A DNA stretch of 64,000 nt from Helicobacteraceae bacterium (GTDB lineage Bacteria > Campylobacterota > Campylobacteria > Campylobacterales > Sulfurimonadaceae), in the NCBI GenBank assembly GCA_947498025.1, contig CANMJR010000008.1, forward strand, positions 35,795 through 99,794, given 5' to 3'. Shown here piece after piece: positions 18,890 through 28,746 of this stretch. Below the pieces are notes generated by a model. It was given only the letters and a program-made list of their open reading frames with translations. It had not been told where the DNA came from and made no database searches. The first letter of the stretch is position 1, and every line of letters starts with the position of its first letter. The translations under genes and the position numbers were made by a program.

Positions 18890-19872
18890 AATTTATTTGA
18901 TATCTCTATAATTTGTTTCAGTTTTTCTTTGGCTTTTGCTTTTTTTATAGCTTCGTTTGCCATCTCTAAACCATCTTGAATATCACGAGCTTTGCCATCG
19001 ACCATCAAGGCAGCCGCCGTGTTTATCAAAACTATATCTCTTTGAGCATCGGTTGCCGTTTCATCAAAAATAGAGTAAAGAATTTTTGCATTCTCTTTTG
19101 CATCACCGCCGATAATTGCCTCTAGCGGAGCTTTTTTAATACCGTACATTTGCGGGTCAATTTCGAATTCATGCACTTTTCCATTATGGAGTTGTGAAGC
19201 GTAGGTAATATCGCTGATGCTTATTTCATCCATGTTTTCACGGGAACTTACCACCATTGTAGAGGTAGCACCGTTTATTTTAAGTGCCTCCGCCATTTTT
19301 GGTACAAAAGATTTACTGAAAACACCAAGCAGTGATTTTGTAACGCCTGCAGGATTGGAGAGAGGTCCTAAAATATTAAAAATAGTTTTGTCGGGTATCG
19401 TTTTTCTCACGGGCATTATAAATTTCATAGCAGGATGGTGATTTTGTGCAAACATAAAGGTGAATCCACACTCCTCTAAAAGCCTTGCGCTCTTCTCTAT
19501 ACTCAAATCAAGTCTCACTCCAAGCTCTTCAAACATGTCAGCACTTCCTGATTTTGAAGTAACAGAGCGGCTTCCATGTTTTGCAACAGAGCTTCCGCAT
19601 GCTGCGGCTAAAATCGATACTGTAGAAGAGATATTAAAACTCCCTATTTTATCGCCGCCTGTTCCTACAATATCGATGCATTTTAGTCGAAGCTCCTCCG
19701 AGATAGGCAAAGTAATCGCATAAGAACGCATTACCTCCGCAGCGGCTGCAATCGAGCCAACAGTAGTCTCTTCACCCAGAGTCATATGAATCAGAAACTC
19801 TCTCATCTGTGCATCATTCATTTCATGTTTAAAGAGTGAAGTAAATAGAACTTTTGCCTCTTCATAACTCAT
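18886..19872 (-). CDS. trpD: Anthranilate phosphoribosyltransferase
   Basis: A 328-residue enzyme that joins anthranilate to PRPP in tryptophan synthesis. The PRPP-binding GTGGDKIGSFNISST (about residues 70-84), the KHGSRSVTSKSGSAD loop and the RKTIPDKTIFNILGPLSNPA block are all present. It stands alone, away from other trp genes, inside a housekeeping operon, and overlaps both neighbours by four bases. Homology to thymidine phosphorylase-type proteins exists, but the TrpD motifs are specific. Confidence 0.92.
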   Translation of the reverse strand: MSYEEAKVLFTSLFKHEMNDAQMREFLIHMTLGEETTVGSIAAAAEVMRSYAITLPISEELRLKCIDIVGTGGDKIGSFNISSTVSILAAACGSSVAKHGSRSVTSKSGSADMFEELGVRLDLSIEKSARLLEECGFTFMFAQNHHPAMKFIMPVRKTIPDKTIFNILGPLSNPAGVTKSLLGVFSKSFVPKMAEALKINGATSTMVVSSRENMDEISISDITYASQLHNGKVHEFEIDPQMYGIKKAPLEAIIGGDAKENAKILYSIFDETATDAQRDIVLINTAAALMVDGKARDIQDGLEMANEAIKKAKAKEKLKQIIEISNKL

Positions 19873-20117
19873 GCAAGCTCCTTGATGTACTCTGATTGTA
19901 AAGATTTTGGTGTTGATTTTGCAGTGGGAATCTGCAACACCTCATATTTTTTGACACTCTCTAAAAAGTTAATTGTGATAACAGTGCCGATTTCAATATT
20001 TTTACTCGCCTTCGCCACAACGCCGTTAATCAGGACAACACCGTTGCTTATCATGTCTTGTGCAACCGAGCGTCTCTTTGTAATATTTACTGAATTTAAA
20101 AACTTATCTATTCTCAT
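19869..20117 (-). CDS. S4-domain RNA-binding protein
   Basis: An 82-residue protein made almost wholly of one S4 RNA-binding domain: MRIDKFLNSVNITKRRSVAQ, then GVVLINGVVAKASKNI and the GTVITINF strand. It resembles Hsp15/RqcP-type proteins that act on 50S subunits or tRNA; whether it works in ribosome quality control here is inference. The frame extends nine codons further upstream, but the family begins at MRIDKFL, so 20117 is preferred. It is the first gene of the trpD-tsaE-lptB-rpoN operon and overlaps trpD by four bases. Confidence 0.8.
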   Translation of the reverse strand: MRIDKFLNSVNITKRRSVAQDMISNGVVLINGVVAKASKNIEIGTVITINFLESVKKYEVLQIPTAKSTPKSLQSEYIKELA

Positions 20118-20285
20118 TCTTTGACTTTTCAAATTTAAATACAAAAATAAGCAGAACCCATTTTTGTTACGCTAGCCGCTTTGGCACTTAAGCTTTTTTA
20201 TTATTTCGTGTATTGTAGAGTAATAAAACTGAAAGAAATGTAAGAATTGGAACATTTTTTGCATGTTTTATCAAAAGAATTCCTT

Positions 20286-21221
20286 ATGTATAAATTCACG
20301 ACTCAAAGTATGTTTGAGATACTCCAACTCCTGCAAAACAAAATCGACGCAATGGATGCAAAAGAGATAGTCGCATTTAAGGTTTTAAACCCAGATATTG
20401 CCACTTCTGCGTATGCAGGCACAGCTATTACAGTCGATAACAACGAGTATATTTATAGAGGTTACAAAGCTTGGGTTGATTTAGCCCAGATACTTCAATG
20501 CAAAATGCTCACCCCTTTAGTTCAAAGCCAAAATCTTGTCACAATTAGATTTGTTAAACTAAATGCTGAAGAGTCATTTCATAAAAGTTTAGATGCAGAG
20601 AAGTATGGCTCCTCCTCCGAGTTTTCACAAATACATAAAAACGAAGAACCGGCTTTTTTGGCGCACTATCTCAGAGCTTTAAAAAATGTAACCATAAATA
20701 AACGCACAAGAGTCTTAAATCTTGGCGTAAACAGTGGAGATGAGTTTGAAGTGATACAAAAATATGCCTCAAACTTTGAAAATATGGAGCTTATCGGTAT
20801 AGACTATTGTGCTTCCGCTATAGAAAAGGCAAAAAATAAGTTCTCTGCCAACAAAAATATTTCATTCATAGTTTATAATATCAATGATTTAAACGCTCTA
20901 AATTTAGGCACTTTTGATTTGATTATCAGCATAGGAACGCTTCAAAGCTCAAACTTAGAATTTAATCCGCTTTTTATGAATATTGTTCAAAATTACCTCA
21001 AAAAAGATGGAGCGATGATTTTAGGTTTTCCGAACTGTCGCTGGATAGATGGCGAGATGGTCTATGGAGCAAAAGCAAAACACTACCCATTTTCCGAGAT
21101 GTCCAACCTCTACAAAGATGCTGTTTTTTGTAAGAAATATTTGCAACAAAAGAAGTTTAGAGTGACACTCACGGGGAAAGAGTATATTTTTTTGACGGCT
21201 ACTTCCATACGAAAAGATTAA
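20286..21221 (+). CDS. Class I SAM-dependent methyltransferase
   Basis: A protein of about 311 residues. A Rossmann methyltransferase core starts near residue 150: RVLNLGVNSGDEFEVI is motif I, LIGIDYCASAIEKAK the acidic loop, and FDLIISIGTLQSS motif IV. The N-terminal 140 residues are not recognised. I chose the ATG at 20286 although the frame is open to a TTG at 20247; the ribosome binding site is weak at both. No neighbour gives the substrate. It is 33 bases upstream of the PhnD-like gene but need not be functionally linked. Confidence 0.7.
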   Translation: MYKFTTQSMFEILQLLQNKIDAMDAKEIVAFKVLNPDIATSAYAGTAITVDNNEYIYRGYKAWVDLAQILQCKMLTPLVQSQNLVTIRFVKLNAEESFHKSLDAEKYGSSSEFSQIHKNEEPAFLAHYLRALKNVTINKRTRVLNLGVNSGDEFEVIQKYASNFENMELIGIDYCASAIEKAKNKFSANKNISFIVYNINDLNALNLGTFDLIISIGTLQSSNLEFNPLFMNIVQNYLKKDGAMILGFPNCRWIDGEMVYGAKAKHYPFSEMSNLYKDAVFCKKYLQQKKFRVTLTGKEYIFLTATSIRKD

Positions 21222-21254
21222 GAAATAAACTCACTTTGTGATACAATCATCCAC

Positions 21255-22151
21255 ATGAAGTTACAATTTTTTTCAACAATCATTTTAACTGTTTTATTCC
21301 TCACCTCATGCAGTGATAGAGATAAAAAAGTTCTATACAAACCTACTGCAAAAGAGATTCATACGAAAACTTATAAATTCGGTATTCACCCCTATCTAAA
21401 CTCAAAAAAAATGTATCTTTCCTATAGACCTATTTTAGATTTTATTGAGAGCAAGATGGAAAATACAAAATTTGAGCTAGAAACTTCGGCAACTTATGCC
21501 GAGTATGAAATAAAACTCTATCGAGGTGATTTTGATTTTTCACTTCCTAATCCGTTTCAAACCTTTAATGCTCTCTCACATGATTATAGAGTGATTAGTA
21601 GAATGAAGCCGGACACTGTTTTTAGAGGTATATTGGTCGCAAGAAAAGATTCCCATCTCAAAGATACGCAGCAACTCAAAGGAAAAAGTATAAGTTTTCC
21701 GGCACCGACGGCTCTTGCTGCTACAATGATGCCACTCTACTATTTGCATGAACATGGAATTGATGTCAAAAAAGATATAGAACAAAAATATGTGGGCTCT
21801 CAATACTCCTCTATTTTAAATGCTTTTAGTGGCTACACTATTGCAGGTGCATCGTGGCCACCGCCTTGGGAAGCATGGAAAAGAGAAAATCCTGACAAAG
21901 CTGAGGAGATGGAAGTTGTATGGCAAACGGATTCACTCGTCAATAACGGAGTAGTTGTAAAAAATGGTCTTGATGAGAAAATTGTGACTCGTTTTATGAC
22001 TCTTTTGGTTAATCTTGATGAGAGCGAAGAAGGCAAAATATTGCTTCAAAATGCAGGATTTGAGGGCTTTACATCTGCAAATAATTCGGATTACGACAAA
22101 GTCGCTTCTTTTTTAGAGAAGTATGACAGGGCGATAGGCATCCCCAAATGA
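21255..22151 (+). CDS. PhnD-like periplasmic binding lipoprotein
   Basis: A 298-residue solute-binding protein of the phosphate/phosphite/phosphonate (PhnD/PF12974) type. The signal peptide ends in the lipobox LTSC with Cys at about residue 19. Family features include YKFGIHPYLNSKKMYLSYRP at the start of the mature fold, GDFDFSLPNPFQTFNA (ligand-loop region) and the second-lobe LKGKSISFPAPTALAA. No ABC permease or ATPase is nearby; instead its stop overlaps the next gene, a GGDEF/EAL protein with a periplasmic sensor domain (ATGA, 22148-22151). I infer that it works as a ligand-sensing subunit for that protein and not in uptake. Confidence 0.8.
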   Translation: MKLQFFSTIILTVLFLTSCSDRDKKVLYKPTAKEIHTKTYKFGIHPYLNSKKMYLSYRPILDFIESKMENTKFELETSATYAEYEIKLYRGDFDFSLPNPFQTFNALSHDYRVISRMKPDTVFRGILVARKDSHLKDTQQLKGKSISFPAPTALAATMMPLYYLHEHGIDVKKDIEQKYVGSQYSSILNAFSGYTIAGASWPPPWEAWKRENPDKAEEMEVVWQTDSLVNNGVVVKNGLDEKIVTRFMTLLVNLDESEEGKILLQNAGFEGFTSANNSDYDKVASFLEKYDRAIGIPK

Positions 22152-24589
22152 AACTCCTCTCATTTTATACAAGCTATATGCAAAGTGTTAAAAGTAAACT
22201 CATAGTGAGTGTTGTACTTATTCATGCAATTTTAATGGGATTTGTTATTTCTGACCTCGTCCAAAGAGAGAGCAAATTTATACAAGAACAACTCTCTGCT
22301 AATGCGTATGAACTCACTTCTATACTTGCACAAACCTCTTCTGTTTCTCTTTTGAATAATGACTTAGTAGCACTTGAGGAGTCACTCTCAAGCATTAATA
22401 ACAACTCCATGGCATTTATACTTGATACAAGCAGCAAAGTAAAAGCTTCAACAAACAAAGAGTATTTTAATAAATATTTGAATGATGAAGTAAGTGAAAA
22501 TATTTTTGAAACTATAAAAAACAGACATGCATCGCACTATCAAACGACACATGATAATGTAGTAGATACTATCCAAGTCATCAAGGTAGAAGAGAACATT
22601 ATCGGGTATGTGAGAACCATTATAGACTATAGTATCCTCTCTCATAAATTAGCGATTATCACAAATCAAGGTCTCCTCTACATGACCATCGCCATTCTTT
22701 TAGGTGCTTTTTTTGCATGGATAAGTGTGAGAAAAATCACTTTAAGACTCAATAATGTTGCCCTTGCAGCCGAGAAAATAGCAAACAAAAATTTTGATGT
22801 CGATTTGCCTCCCTCAGAAAACAGTGACGAAGTATCTAAAATGATAGATGCTTTTAATGTGATGAGTAAATCTATCCAAGGCTATATAGATGATTTACAA
22901 AAAAGTAATGAGCGTATTTATAGTGAAAAAGAACTCGCAGAGGTTACTCTAAGCTCTATTGGAGATTGTGTTATTGTTACAGATGCATACGGAAAAGTAA
23001 AATTTATTAATCCTGCAGCCGAAGAGATAATTAAATATAGCATCAGTGAAGCTAAGGGCAAAAGAGTAGAAGAGCTGTTTGAACTCTATAGTGAAGATTC
23101 ACATGAAAAACTAGAATCCCAGATATATGTATCTATCAGAGAAGAAAGAATTATCTTACTCAGTAATCACACTTTTCTTATTAATAGATATGGACGACAG
23201 TACGCAATTGAGAACTCTTTTGCACCGATTAAAAATATTCATGGTGTGATTGAAGGTGCTATTTTAGTCTTTCATGATGTAACACATAAGAAAAAAGAGG
23301 AGAGAAGAGTCAAATGGCAATCTACGCATGACCCACTTACAAAACTGAATAACCGTCTTGGATTTGAAACTATACTGAATAATCTGGCTAAACAGCCACA
23401 AAGAGACAACTCTCAACATGCTCTGCTTTTTATGGATCTTGATAAATTTAAAACCATCAATGATACAGCCGGTCATATGGCCGGGGATGAAGTTCTTAGA
23501 CAAGTAGCATCACTTCTCAATAAAATCATTCGAAAAAATGACTTTTTATCTCGATTTGGCGGAGATGAATTTGGACTTATTTTGTTTAATTGTGACAAAG
23601 AACTCTCAAAAGAGATAGCTCAAAAACTGATAGATACAGTGCTGGAGCATACCTTTGTGTGGCGTGACAAAAAGTTTAAAATCGGTGTGAGTATCGGTAT
23701 AGCCATGATTGATATCCATAACAGTGACCCGACATTGATTTTAAGCAGTGCCGACTTGGCATGTTATGTAGCCAAAGAGCGAGGAAGAAATAGATATTAC
23801 ATCGCTCAAGAGAGTGATCTTATGCATCTGAATAATGAACAACAATTTAATTGGGTTTCAAAAATAAATAATGCGATAAAAGATAAAAAATTCATACTCC
23901 ATGTTCAAAAAATAAAAGATTTAATTACAGAGGATGACCATTATGAGGTTCTAATTCGACTTCTTGATGATGATAACACTATTATCTATCCGGACTCATT
24001 TCTTCCACATGCCGAGAAATATGCACTACTTCCAAAAATAGATAGATATGTTATAGAAGAATTTTTTAGTTGGTTTACCCTCCATAAAAAAACGCTTCCA
24101 AAAAATATAGCATTTTCAGTCAATATAACGGGGCAAAGTATTTCAGATATAGAGTTTGTCAATGATGTACTTTTCCTTACAAAAAAATATAATATGGCTT
24201 GCAACAGAGTTATATTTGAGATTACGGAGAGTACAGCCATAGCCAATCTCAATGAATCTAAAGATTTTTTTAAGAAGCTTATCGCTGAAGGGTTTAAATT
24301 TTCACTCGATGATTTTGGTACAGGGCTCTCATCGTTTGCCTATTTAAAGCAACTTCCTATCCACTTTATAAAAATAGACGGTGTCTTTATCAAACACATG
24401 CTCACCGATAAAATTGACAGAGGCATGGTTGAATCTATCTTTAAAATCGGTTCTCTTATGAATCTAAAAATTATTGCAGAATATAGTGAGAGTGATGCAA
24501 TTGTCGCTGAGTTAAAAAAGATAGGTATTCATTATGCGCAAGGCTATGCCGTAGAAAAACCGCATAGTATTGATGATTTGGTACTATAG
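22148..24589 (+). CDS. Membrane HAMP-PAS-GGDEF-EAL c-di-GMP protein
   Basis: An 813-residue inner-membrane signalling protein. Order: TM1 (about 16-36), a periplasmic sensor region to about 175, TM2 (about 176-195), HAMP (to about 246), PAS (about 262-378), GGDEF (about 385-550) and EAL (about 565-810). The cyclase signature is an intact FGGDEFG near residue 470. In the phosphodiesterase domain the EAL position reads EVLIR, while DDFGTGLSSFAYLKQLP and the final QGYAVEKP are kept, so hydrolysis activity is likely but not certain. Translation is coupled to the PhnD-like lipoprotein, which probably supplies the input signal. Confidence 0.88.
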   Translation: MKLLSFYTSYMQSVKSKLIVSVVLIHAILMGFVISDLVQRESKFIQEQLSANAYELTSILAQTSSVSLLNNDLVALEESLSSINNNSMAFILDTSSKVKASTNKEYFNKYLNDEVSENIFETIKNRHASHYQTTHDNVVDTIQVIKVEENIIGYVRTIIDYSILSHKLAIITNQGLLYMTIAILLGAFFAWISVRKITLRLNNVALAAEKIANKNFDVDLPPSENSDEVSKMIDAFNVMSKSIQGYIDDLQKSNERIYSEKELAEVTLSSIGDCVIVTDAYGKVKFINPAAEEIIKYSISEAKGKRVEELFELYSEDSHEKLESQIYVSIREERIILLSNHTFLINRYGRQYAIENSFAPIKNIHGVIEGAILVFHDVTHKKKEERRVKWQSTHDPLTKLNNRLGFETILNNLAKQPQRDNSQHALLFMDLDKFKTINDTAGHMAGDEVLRQVASLLNKIIRKNDFLSRFGGDEFGLILFNCDKELSKEIAQKLIDTVLEHTFVWRDKKFKIGVSIGIAMIDIHNSDPTLILSSADLACYVAKERGRNRYYIAQESDLMHLNNEQQFNWVSKINNAIKDKKFILHVQKIKDLITEDDHYEVLIRLLDDDNTIIYPDSFLPHAEKYALLPKIDRYVIEEFFSWFTLHKKTLPKNIAFSVNITGQSISDIEFVNDVLFLTKKYNMACNRVIFEITESTAIANLNESKDFFKKLIAEGFKFSLDDFGTGLSSFAYLKQLPIHFIKIDGVFIKHMLTDKIDRGMVESIFKIGSLMNLKIIAEYSESDAIVAELKKIGIHYAQGYAVEKPHSIDDLVL

Positions 24590-24593
24590 ACTT

Positions 24594-26369
24594 TTACGAA
24601 GCAAAGCCACTTTTAAAACACTCTTTTTTTACCACTATCTGCTTCTGCTTCTCTTTTCTCATTGTATCTTTTTCCACAAATATTTTTTTTCTAGTTTTTG
24701 GGTCTAGTTCTGTGTAGTACATGACGGCGGAATAAGTTCCGGGAGTCGGGGTAAAAACCTGAGCTTGTTCTGGGTTCATGTGCAATTCGTCTTGAGTGAA
24801 CCTTTTGAGTTCATGCATATCCTTCTCCTCACACCCTGGATGTGCAGCGATGAGATAGTAGGTTAAAAATTGGTTTTTGCCTTCTTCTTTGTTTAATTTG
24901 TCATACAACTTTTTAAAGTCAACAAGAGTCTGTTTACCGGGTTTTCCCATAAGTTCAAGAACATGTTGCTCTGTATGCTCGGGAGCTACTTTCATCTGCC
25001 CTGATATATGATGTTTTACCATCTCTTTGAGGTATTCGTAACCATGTTTTTTATCTTCAGTTATCAAATCATATCGCACACCCGAAGCCACAAAAGCATG
25101 TCTCACACCCTCAACTTCTCTCACTTTACGAAGTAGATTGATATTCCTGCTATGGTCAACTTTCATGACAGGACACAATCTCTCTGCATCTACACATCGC
25201 ATATGGTCGCATGTACCTTTTTTTAGCTTCTTATCACACTCGTAACCATACATATTTGCAGTAGGTCCACCAACATCGGAGATAACACCTTTATAATCTT
25301 TGTATTTGTTAAACTCTTTTGCCTCATTGAGAATATTCTCCTCTGAACGGGTTCTGATTTTTCTCCCTTGATGCACACTGATGGCACAAAAGTTACACTC
25401 CCCCCAACAGCCATGATGCGTCATAATAGAAAACTTGATAGTCTCCAGACACTTCACTTTCCCATCTTTGGCATAGTAGGGATGCAGCTCTCTCGTAAAA
25501 GGAAGATTTGAGTTTGCGTCCATCTCCGTTTCATCCAGATAATCACAAGGCGGATTTTGGATCAAAAAGCGGTTATCCACCGGCTGACAAAGACCTTTTG
25601 CCGAAATGGGGTCATTATTGTCGTAAAAGAGGTCAAAAAGATCGATGTATTTCTCTTTATCATCTAAACACTCCTGATGGGATGGCAGTTGATGATGCTT
25701 CTCATTTGGCACTTTTGAAATGTAGCAGACTCCTCGTATATCCCGATAATCATCTCCGCATGCCAGAGCTGCTGTCAGTTCTTCTAAAGCTATCTCCCCC
25801 ATGCCGTAAATGAGAATATCTGCTTTAGAGTCAAAAAGTATAGGTTTTTTGAGTTTATTCACCCAGTAATCATAGTGCGTAACTCTTCTTAAACTCGCCT
25901 CTATTCCGCCCAAAACTATCGGTGCGGTATCCTTATGGTAGCGTCTGATTAGGTTACAGTAAACACTCAGGGCACGGTCGGGTCTCTTGTCGTTTTTCCC
26001 TCCGGGAGTGTAGTCGTCACTGTTTCTGAATTTTTTTGTCGCTGTGTAGTTACTTACCATGCTATCGACACTTCCACCGCTCACGCCCCAGTAAAGTTTT
26101 GGTTCGCCTAAACGAGAAATGTCTCTATCGCTGTTTATGTCAGGTTGCCCTATCATGCCTACTTTGTAACCCATTCTTTCAAGCATTCGTCCAACCATTG
26201 CTACACCGATAAATGGCGAATCTATATACGCATCTCCGCTCACTAAAATCACATCACAATAATCCCAGCCAAGAGCATCCATCTCTTCTCTTGTTGTGGG
26301 TAAAAAATCTTTTTGGCTAAATGTTACAGAACTTTTACTTATTTGTTTGTTTTTATTTCTTCTACTCAA
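24594..26369 (-). CDS. YgiQ-family radical SAM protein
   Basis: A 591-residue radical SAM enzyme. N-terminal B12-binding-like/UPF0313 region: DVILVSGDAYIDSPFIGVAM (about residues 38-57). The radical SAM cluster motif C-x3-C-x2-C is CWGECNFC (about 320-327), and the C-terminal part has the VAPEHTEQHVLELMGKP and PGTYSAVMYYTELDP blocks typical of YgiQ. Reaction unknown. It is convergent with the GGDEF-EAL gene (four bases apart) and divergent from the acyl-CoA ligase gene. Confidence 0.9.
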   Translation of the reverse strand: MSRRNKNKQISKSSVTFSQKDFLPTTREEMDALGWDYCDVILVSGDAYIDSPFIGVAMVGRMLERMGYKVGMIGQPDINSDRDISRLGEPKLYWGVSGGSVDSMVSNYTATKKFRNSDDYTPGGKNDKRPDRALSVYCNLIRRYHKDTAPIVLGGIEASLRRVTHYDYWVNKLKKPILFDSKADILIYGMGEIALEELTAALACGDDYRDIRGVCYISKVPNEKHHQLPSHQECLDDKEKYIDLFDLFYDNNDPISAKGLCQPVDNRFLIQNPPCDYLDETEMDANSNLPFTRELHPYYAKDGKVKCLETIKFSIMTHHGCWGECNFCAISVHQGRKIRTRSEENILNEAKEFNKYKDYKGVISDVGGPTANMYGYECDKKLKKGTCDHMRCVDAERLCPVMKVDHSRNINLLRKVREVEGVRHAFVASGVRYDLITEDKKHGYEYLKEMVKHHISGQMKVAPEHTEQHVLELMGKPGKQTLVDFKKLYDKLNKEEGKNQFLTYYLIAAHPGCEEKDMHELKRFTQDELHMNPEQAQVFTPTPGTYSAVMYYTELDPKTRKKIFVEKDTMRKEKQKQIVVKKECFKSGFAS

Positions 26370-26436
26370 TAGTTAAACCTTTTAGCGTCTCTTTATGTAT
26401 AATAATACTTAATAAAATCAAAATAAGAGATTACAG

Positions 26437-28119
26437 ATGAATTACCCCTATGAAAATTTAGAAAACTTTACACTTCGTAGTTTGCTCAATCGTTCCGTTG
26501 CAATGTATGAAAACGAGCCTGCTTTAGCGAAAGTTGGCAAAGAAGCGATGTCTTATGGTGCATTGAATGAAAAGATTCAAGATATGGTTAAGTTGCTCAA
26601 AGAAAACGGCATCTCTAAGGGCGATAAAGTAGTTCTGCTTAGTGAAAACATGCCTAACTGGGGAGTTGCATATCTTAGCGTAACCTACTTTGGAGCAGTA
26701 ATAGTTCCGATACTTCCCGATTTTCATCCCTCGGATGTGCATCACATCCTAAGACATTCAGAAGCAAAAGCCGTATTTGTTTCTGAAAAATATCTCGCTA
26801 CCATCGAAGAGTCTGTCCAAAACAGTCTAAAACTTGTTATAAAGCTTGATACATTAGAGATTGTCTCTGAACTTAGCAGCAAAGATTATCTCTCTGCGCT
26901 TAAACAGAGAACAAAAGAGATGACGCAAAGAATCTCTAACAGTGTCGAGAAACCTCAAGAAGATGATTTGGCGGCTATTATCTACACATCCGGAACAACA
27001 GGACACTCAAAAGGTGTTATGCTCTCACACAAAAACCTTGTCACAAATGCACTCTCTGCATACAATAAAGTTACGATAACAAAAGAGGATGTTTTTTTAT
27101 CTATTCTTCCTTTGGCACATACTTTTGAGTGCACTGCCGGATTTATTGTACCCATCCTCCATGGGAGCAGCATCTATTATATTGACAAAGTACCTACGCC
27201 TAGCGTGCTCTTAAAGGCATTTGAAGTTGTAAAACCTACGATGATGTTTAGCGTTCCCTTGATTATAGAGAAGATTTATAAAAACAAAATTTTGCCTAGA
27301 TTTACAGGCTCTTTTATCATGAGACTTCTCTATAAAATACCGATTATCAGAAAGATATTAAATAGTATTGCAGGCAAAAAACTTCTCAAATCATTTGGCG
27401 GAAGACTTAGATTTTTTGGTATCGGTGGGGCTGGATTATCGCCATTTGTTGAGCAGTTTTTGATTGAAGCGGAGTTTCCTTATGTTATTGGTTATGGCTT
27501 GACCGAGACCTCTCCACTTATAGCAGGCTCAAAACTGGGTGAAAAGCCAAGATTCAAATCCACCGGAACACCCTTTGGCGGCGTAAGTATAAAGATAAAA
27601 GACAAAGACCCCCAAACGGGAGAGGGGGAGATAGTGGTAGAATCCCCGAGTGTCATGCTCGGCTACTACAAAGACGAAGCAAAAACAGCGGAAGTTATGG
27701 AAGATGGATGGTTTTTAACCGGAGATTTAGGCTACATGGATGAAGATGGCTTTCTCTACATAAGCGGAAGAAGCAAAAATGTTATCATCGGTGCAGGCGG
27801 CGAAAATATTTTTCCGGAACAAATTGAAGCCATAATCAATCAACAAGAGGCAGTTTTAGACTCACTTGTTTTCCAACAAGAGGATAAACTCACAGCCAGA
27901 GTCCATTTAGATTATGAGCTCTTAGATAAAAAGTTTAGAGCAAATACAAATCCTGATGTGAAGGTAAAAGAGGAGATAAACACACTTTTAGAGCAGATGA
28001 GAAATGAGGTCAATTCGCAGCTCGCATCTTATTCTAAAATAGTGAAATTTATAGAGCAGATAGAGCCTTTCGTAAAAACCCCTACGAAAAAGATAAAAAG
28101 ATATCTATACACAAGTTAG
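26437..28119 (+). CDS. Long-chain fatty-acid--CoA ligase (AMP-forming)
   Basis: A 560-residue ANL-superfamily enzyme that activates a carboxylic acid as acyl-AMP and then acyl-CoA. The phosphate loop YTSGTTGHSKGVMLSH is at about residues 184-199, the GYGLTETSP motif at about 351-359, and the hinge TGDLGYMDEDGFLYISGR at about 429-446; the catalytic Lys is in the C-terminal PTKKIKRYLY. Substrate is probably a long-chain fatty acid, as the AMP-binding core looks like FadD15-type proteins, but chain length cannot be read directly. Single gene; a TATAAT-like -10 lies in the short divergent spacer shared with the YgiQ gene. Confidence 0.87.
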   Translation: MNYPYENLENFTLRSLLNRSVAMYENEPALAKVGKEAMSYGALNEKIQDMVKLLKENGISKGDKVVLLSENMPNWGVAYLSVTYFGAVIVPILPDFHPSDVHHILRHSEAKAVFVSEKYLATIEESVQNSLKLVIKLDTLEIVSELSSKDYLSALKQRTKEMTQRISNSVEKPQEDDLAAIIYTSGTTGHSKGVMLSHKNLVTNALSAYNKVTITKEDVFLSILPLAHTFECTAGFIVPILHGSSIYYIDKVPTPSVLLKAFEVVKPTMMFSVPLIIEKIYKNKILPRFTGSFIMRLLYKIPIIRKILNSIAGKKLLKSFGGRLRFFGIGGAGLSPFVEQFLIEAEFPYVIGYGLTETSPLIAGSKLGEKPRFKSTGTPFGGVSIKIKDKDPQTGEGEIVVESPSVMLGYYKDEAKTAEVMEDGWFLTGDLGYMDEDGFLYISGRSKNVIIGAGGENIFPEQIEAIINQQEAVLDSLVFQQEDKLTARVHLDYELLDKKFRANTNPDVKVKEEINTLLEQMRNEVNSQLASYSKIVKFIEQIEPFVKTPTKKIKRYLYTS

Positions 28120-28207
28120 ATATTTATAAGTTTGGAGCTAAATCTTCAAATAAAACAGTAGAAAAACAAGAGGTGGTTTAAGTTTCAGAATGTAACTTTT
28201 TTTAAAT

Positions 28208-28499
28208 TTAACTGCCCAATTTTAGAGTTCGTTTGACAATAGGTATTTTTTGACCTACTATACTTGGATAAGCACTTATTGTAGCCCTAAAGCTATCCCC
28301 GTCATAAACAAAAGTTACCTCATTAACTTTCACACTCCCATAATTTACACCTTTTGCTTGTAAAGAGTATGAAAATAAATACTTTTAAAGTATATACTTG
28401 TTTAATTGTAGCTTGACCTACACCTTTCAGTAATAATAAGTCTTTAGGATTAGCACTTTTTAAATCTTTCAGTGTTCTATATAGTCTGTTTAGACTAAC
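28208..28499 (-). pseudogene. Decayed HhH/thermonuclease-like gene remnant
   Basis: Minus-strand translation gives two pieces in different frames. The first (from about 28499) reads ...RTLKDLKSANPKDLLLLK then GVGQATIKQVYT, a helix-hairpin-helix motif. After a frame shift near 28365 a second piece reads QAKGVNYGSVKVNEVTF then VYDGDSFRATISAYPSIVGQ, the first strands of a staphylococcal-nuclease fold (the DGDSF motif), which then ends at a stop at 28208 where the rest of the fold should follow. No start codon, one frameshift and a missing C-terminus make it a relic. The remaining gap bases (28120-28207 and 28500-28577) show nothing I can identify. Confidence 0.6.
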
Positions 28500-28577
28500 T
28501 TAGATTAAAAAAGATGTTAAGAGTTTCGTATTTCATGGATTTTTATGGGCTTTTTTGGATTGGTTTAAATCAGTAGG

Positions 28578-28661
28578 TGGTACCTGCGGGCGGACTCGAA
28601 CCGCCACAACTCGCGTTAGCGGATTTTGAATCCGCCGTGTCTACCATTTCACCACGCAGGC
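28578..28661 (-). tRNA. tRNA-Leu (anticodon CAA)
   Basis: 84 nt including an encoded CCA. Acceptor strands GCCTGCG and CGCAGGT pair with a terminal G-U. The anticodon stem-loop GCGGA-TTCAAAA-TCCGC gives anticodon CAA, decoding UUG. The long variable arm (TAACGCGAGTT) and the T arm GGCGG-TTCGAGT-CCGCC are as expected for a class II leucine tRNA. Confidence 0.95.
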
Positions 28662-28746
28662 ATATATACTAAATAGATATATTTGAGTGCAATAATAGTG
28701 ATATATTACTTAAAAGGAAATAACATTTAGTCGATTTTGTGACTCA

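Noticed and set aside
20181..20195. TTGGCAC sequence as a sigma-54 promoter before the methyltransferase gene
   Set aside because: The distance between GG and GC is seven bases, not ten, so the -24/-12 geometry fails.
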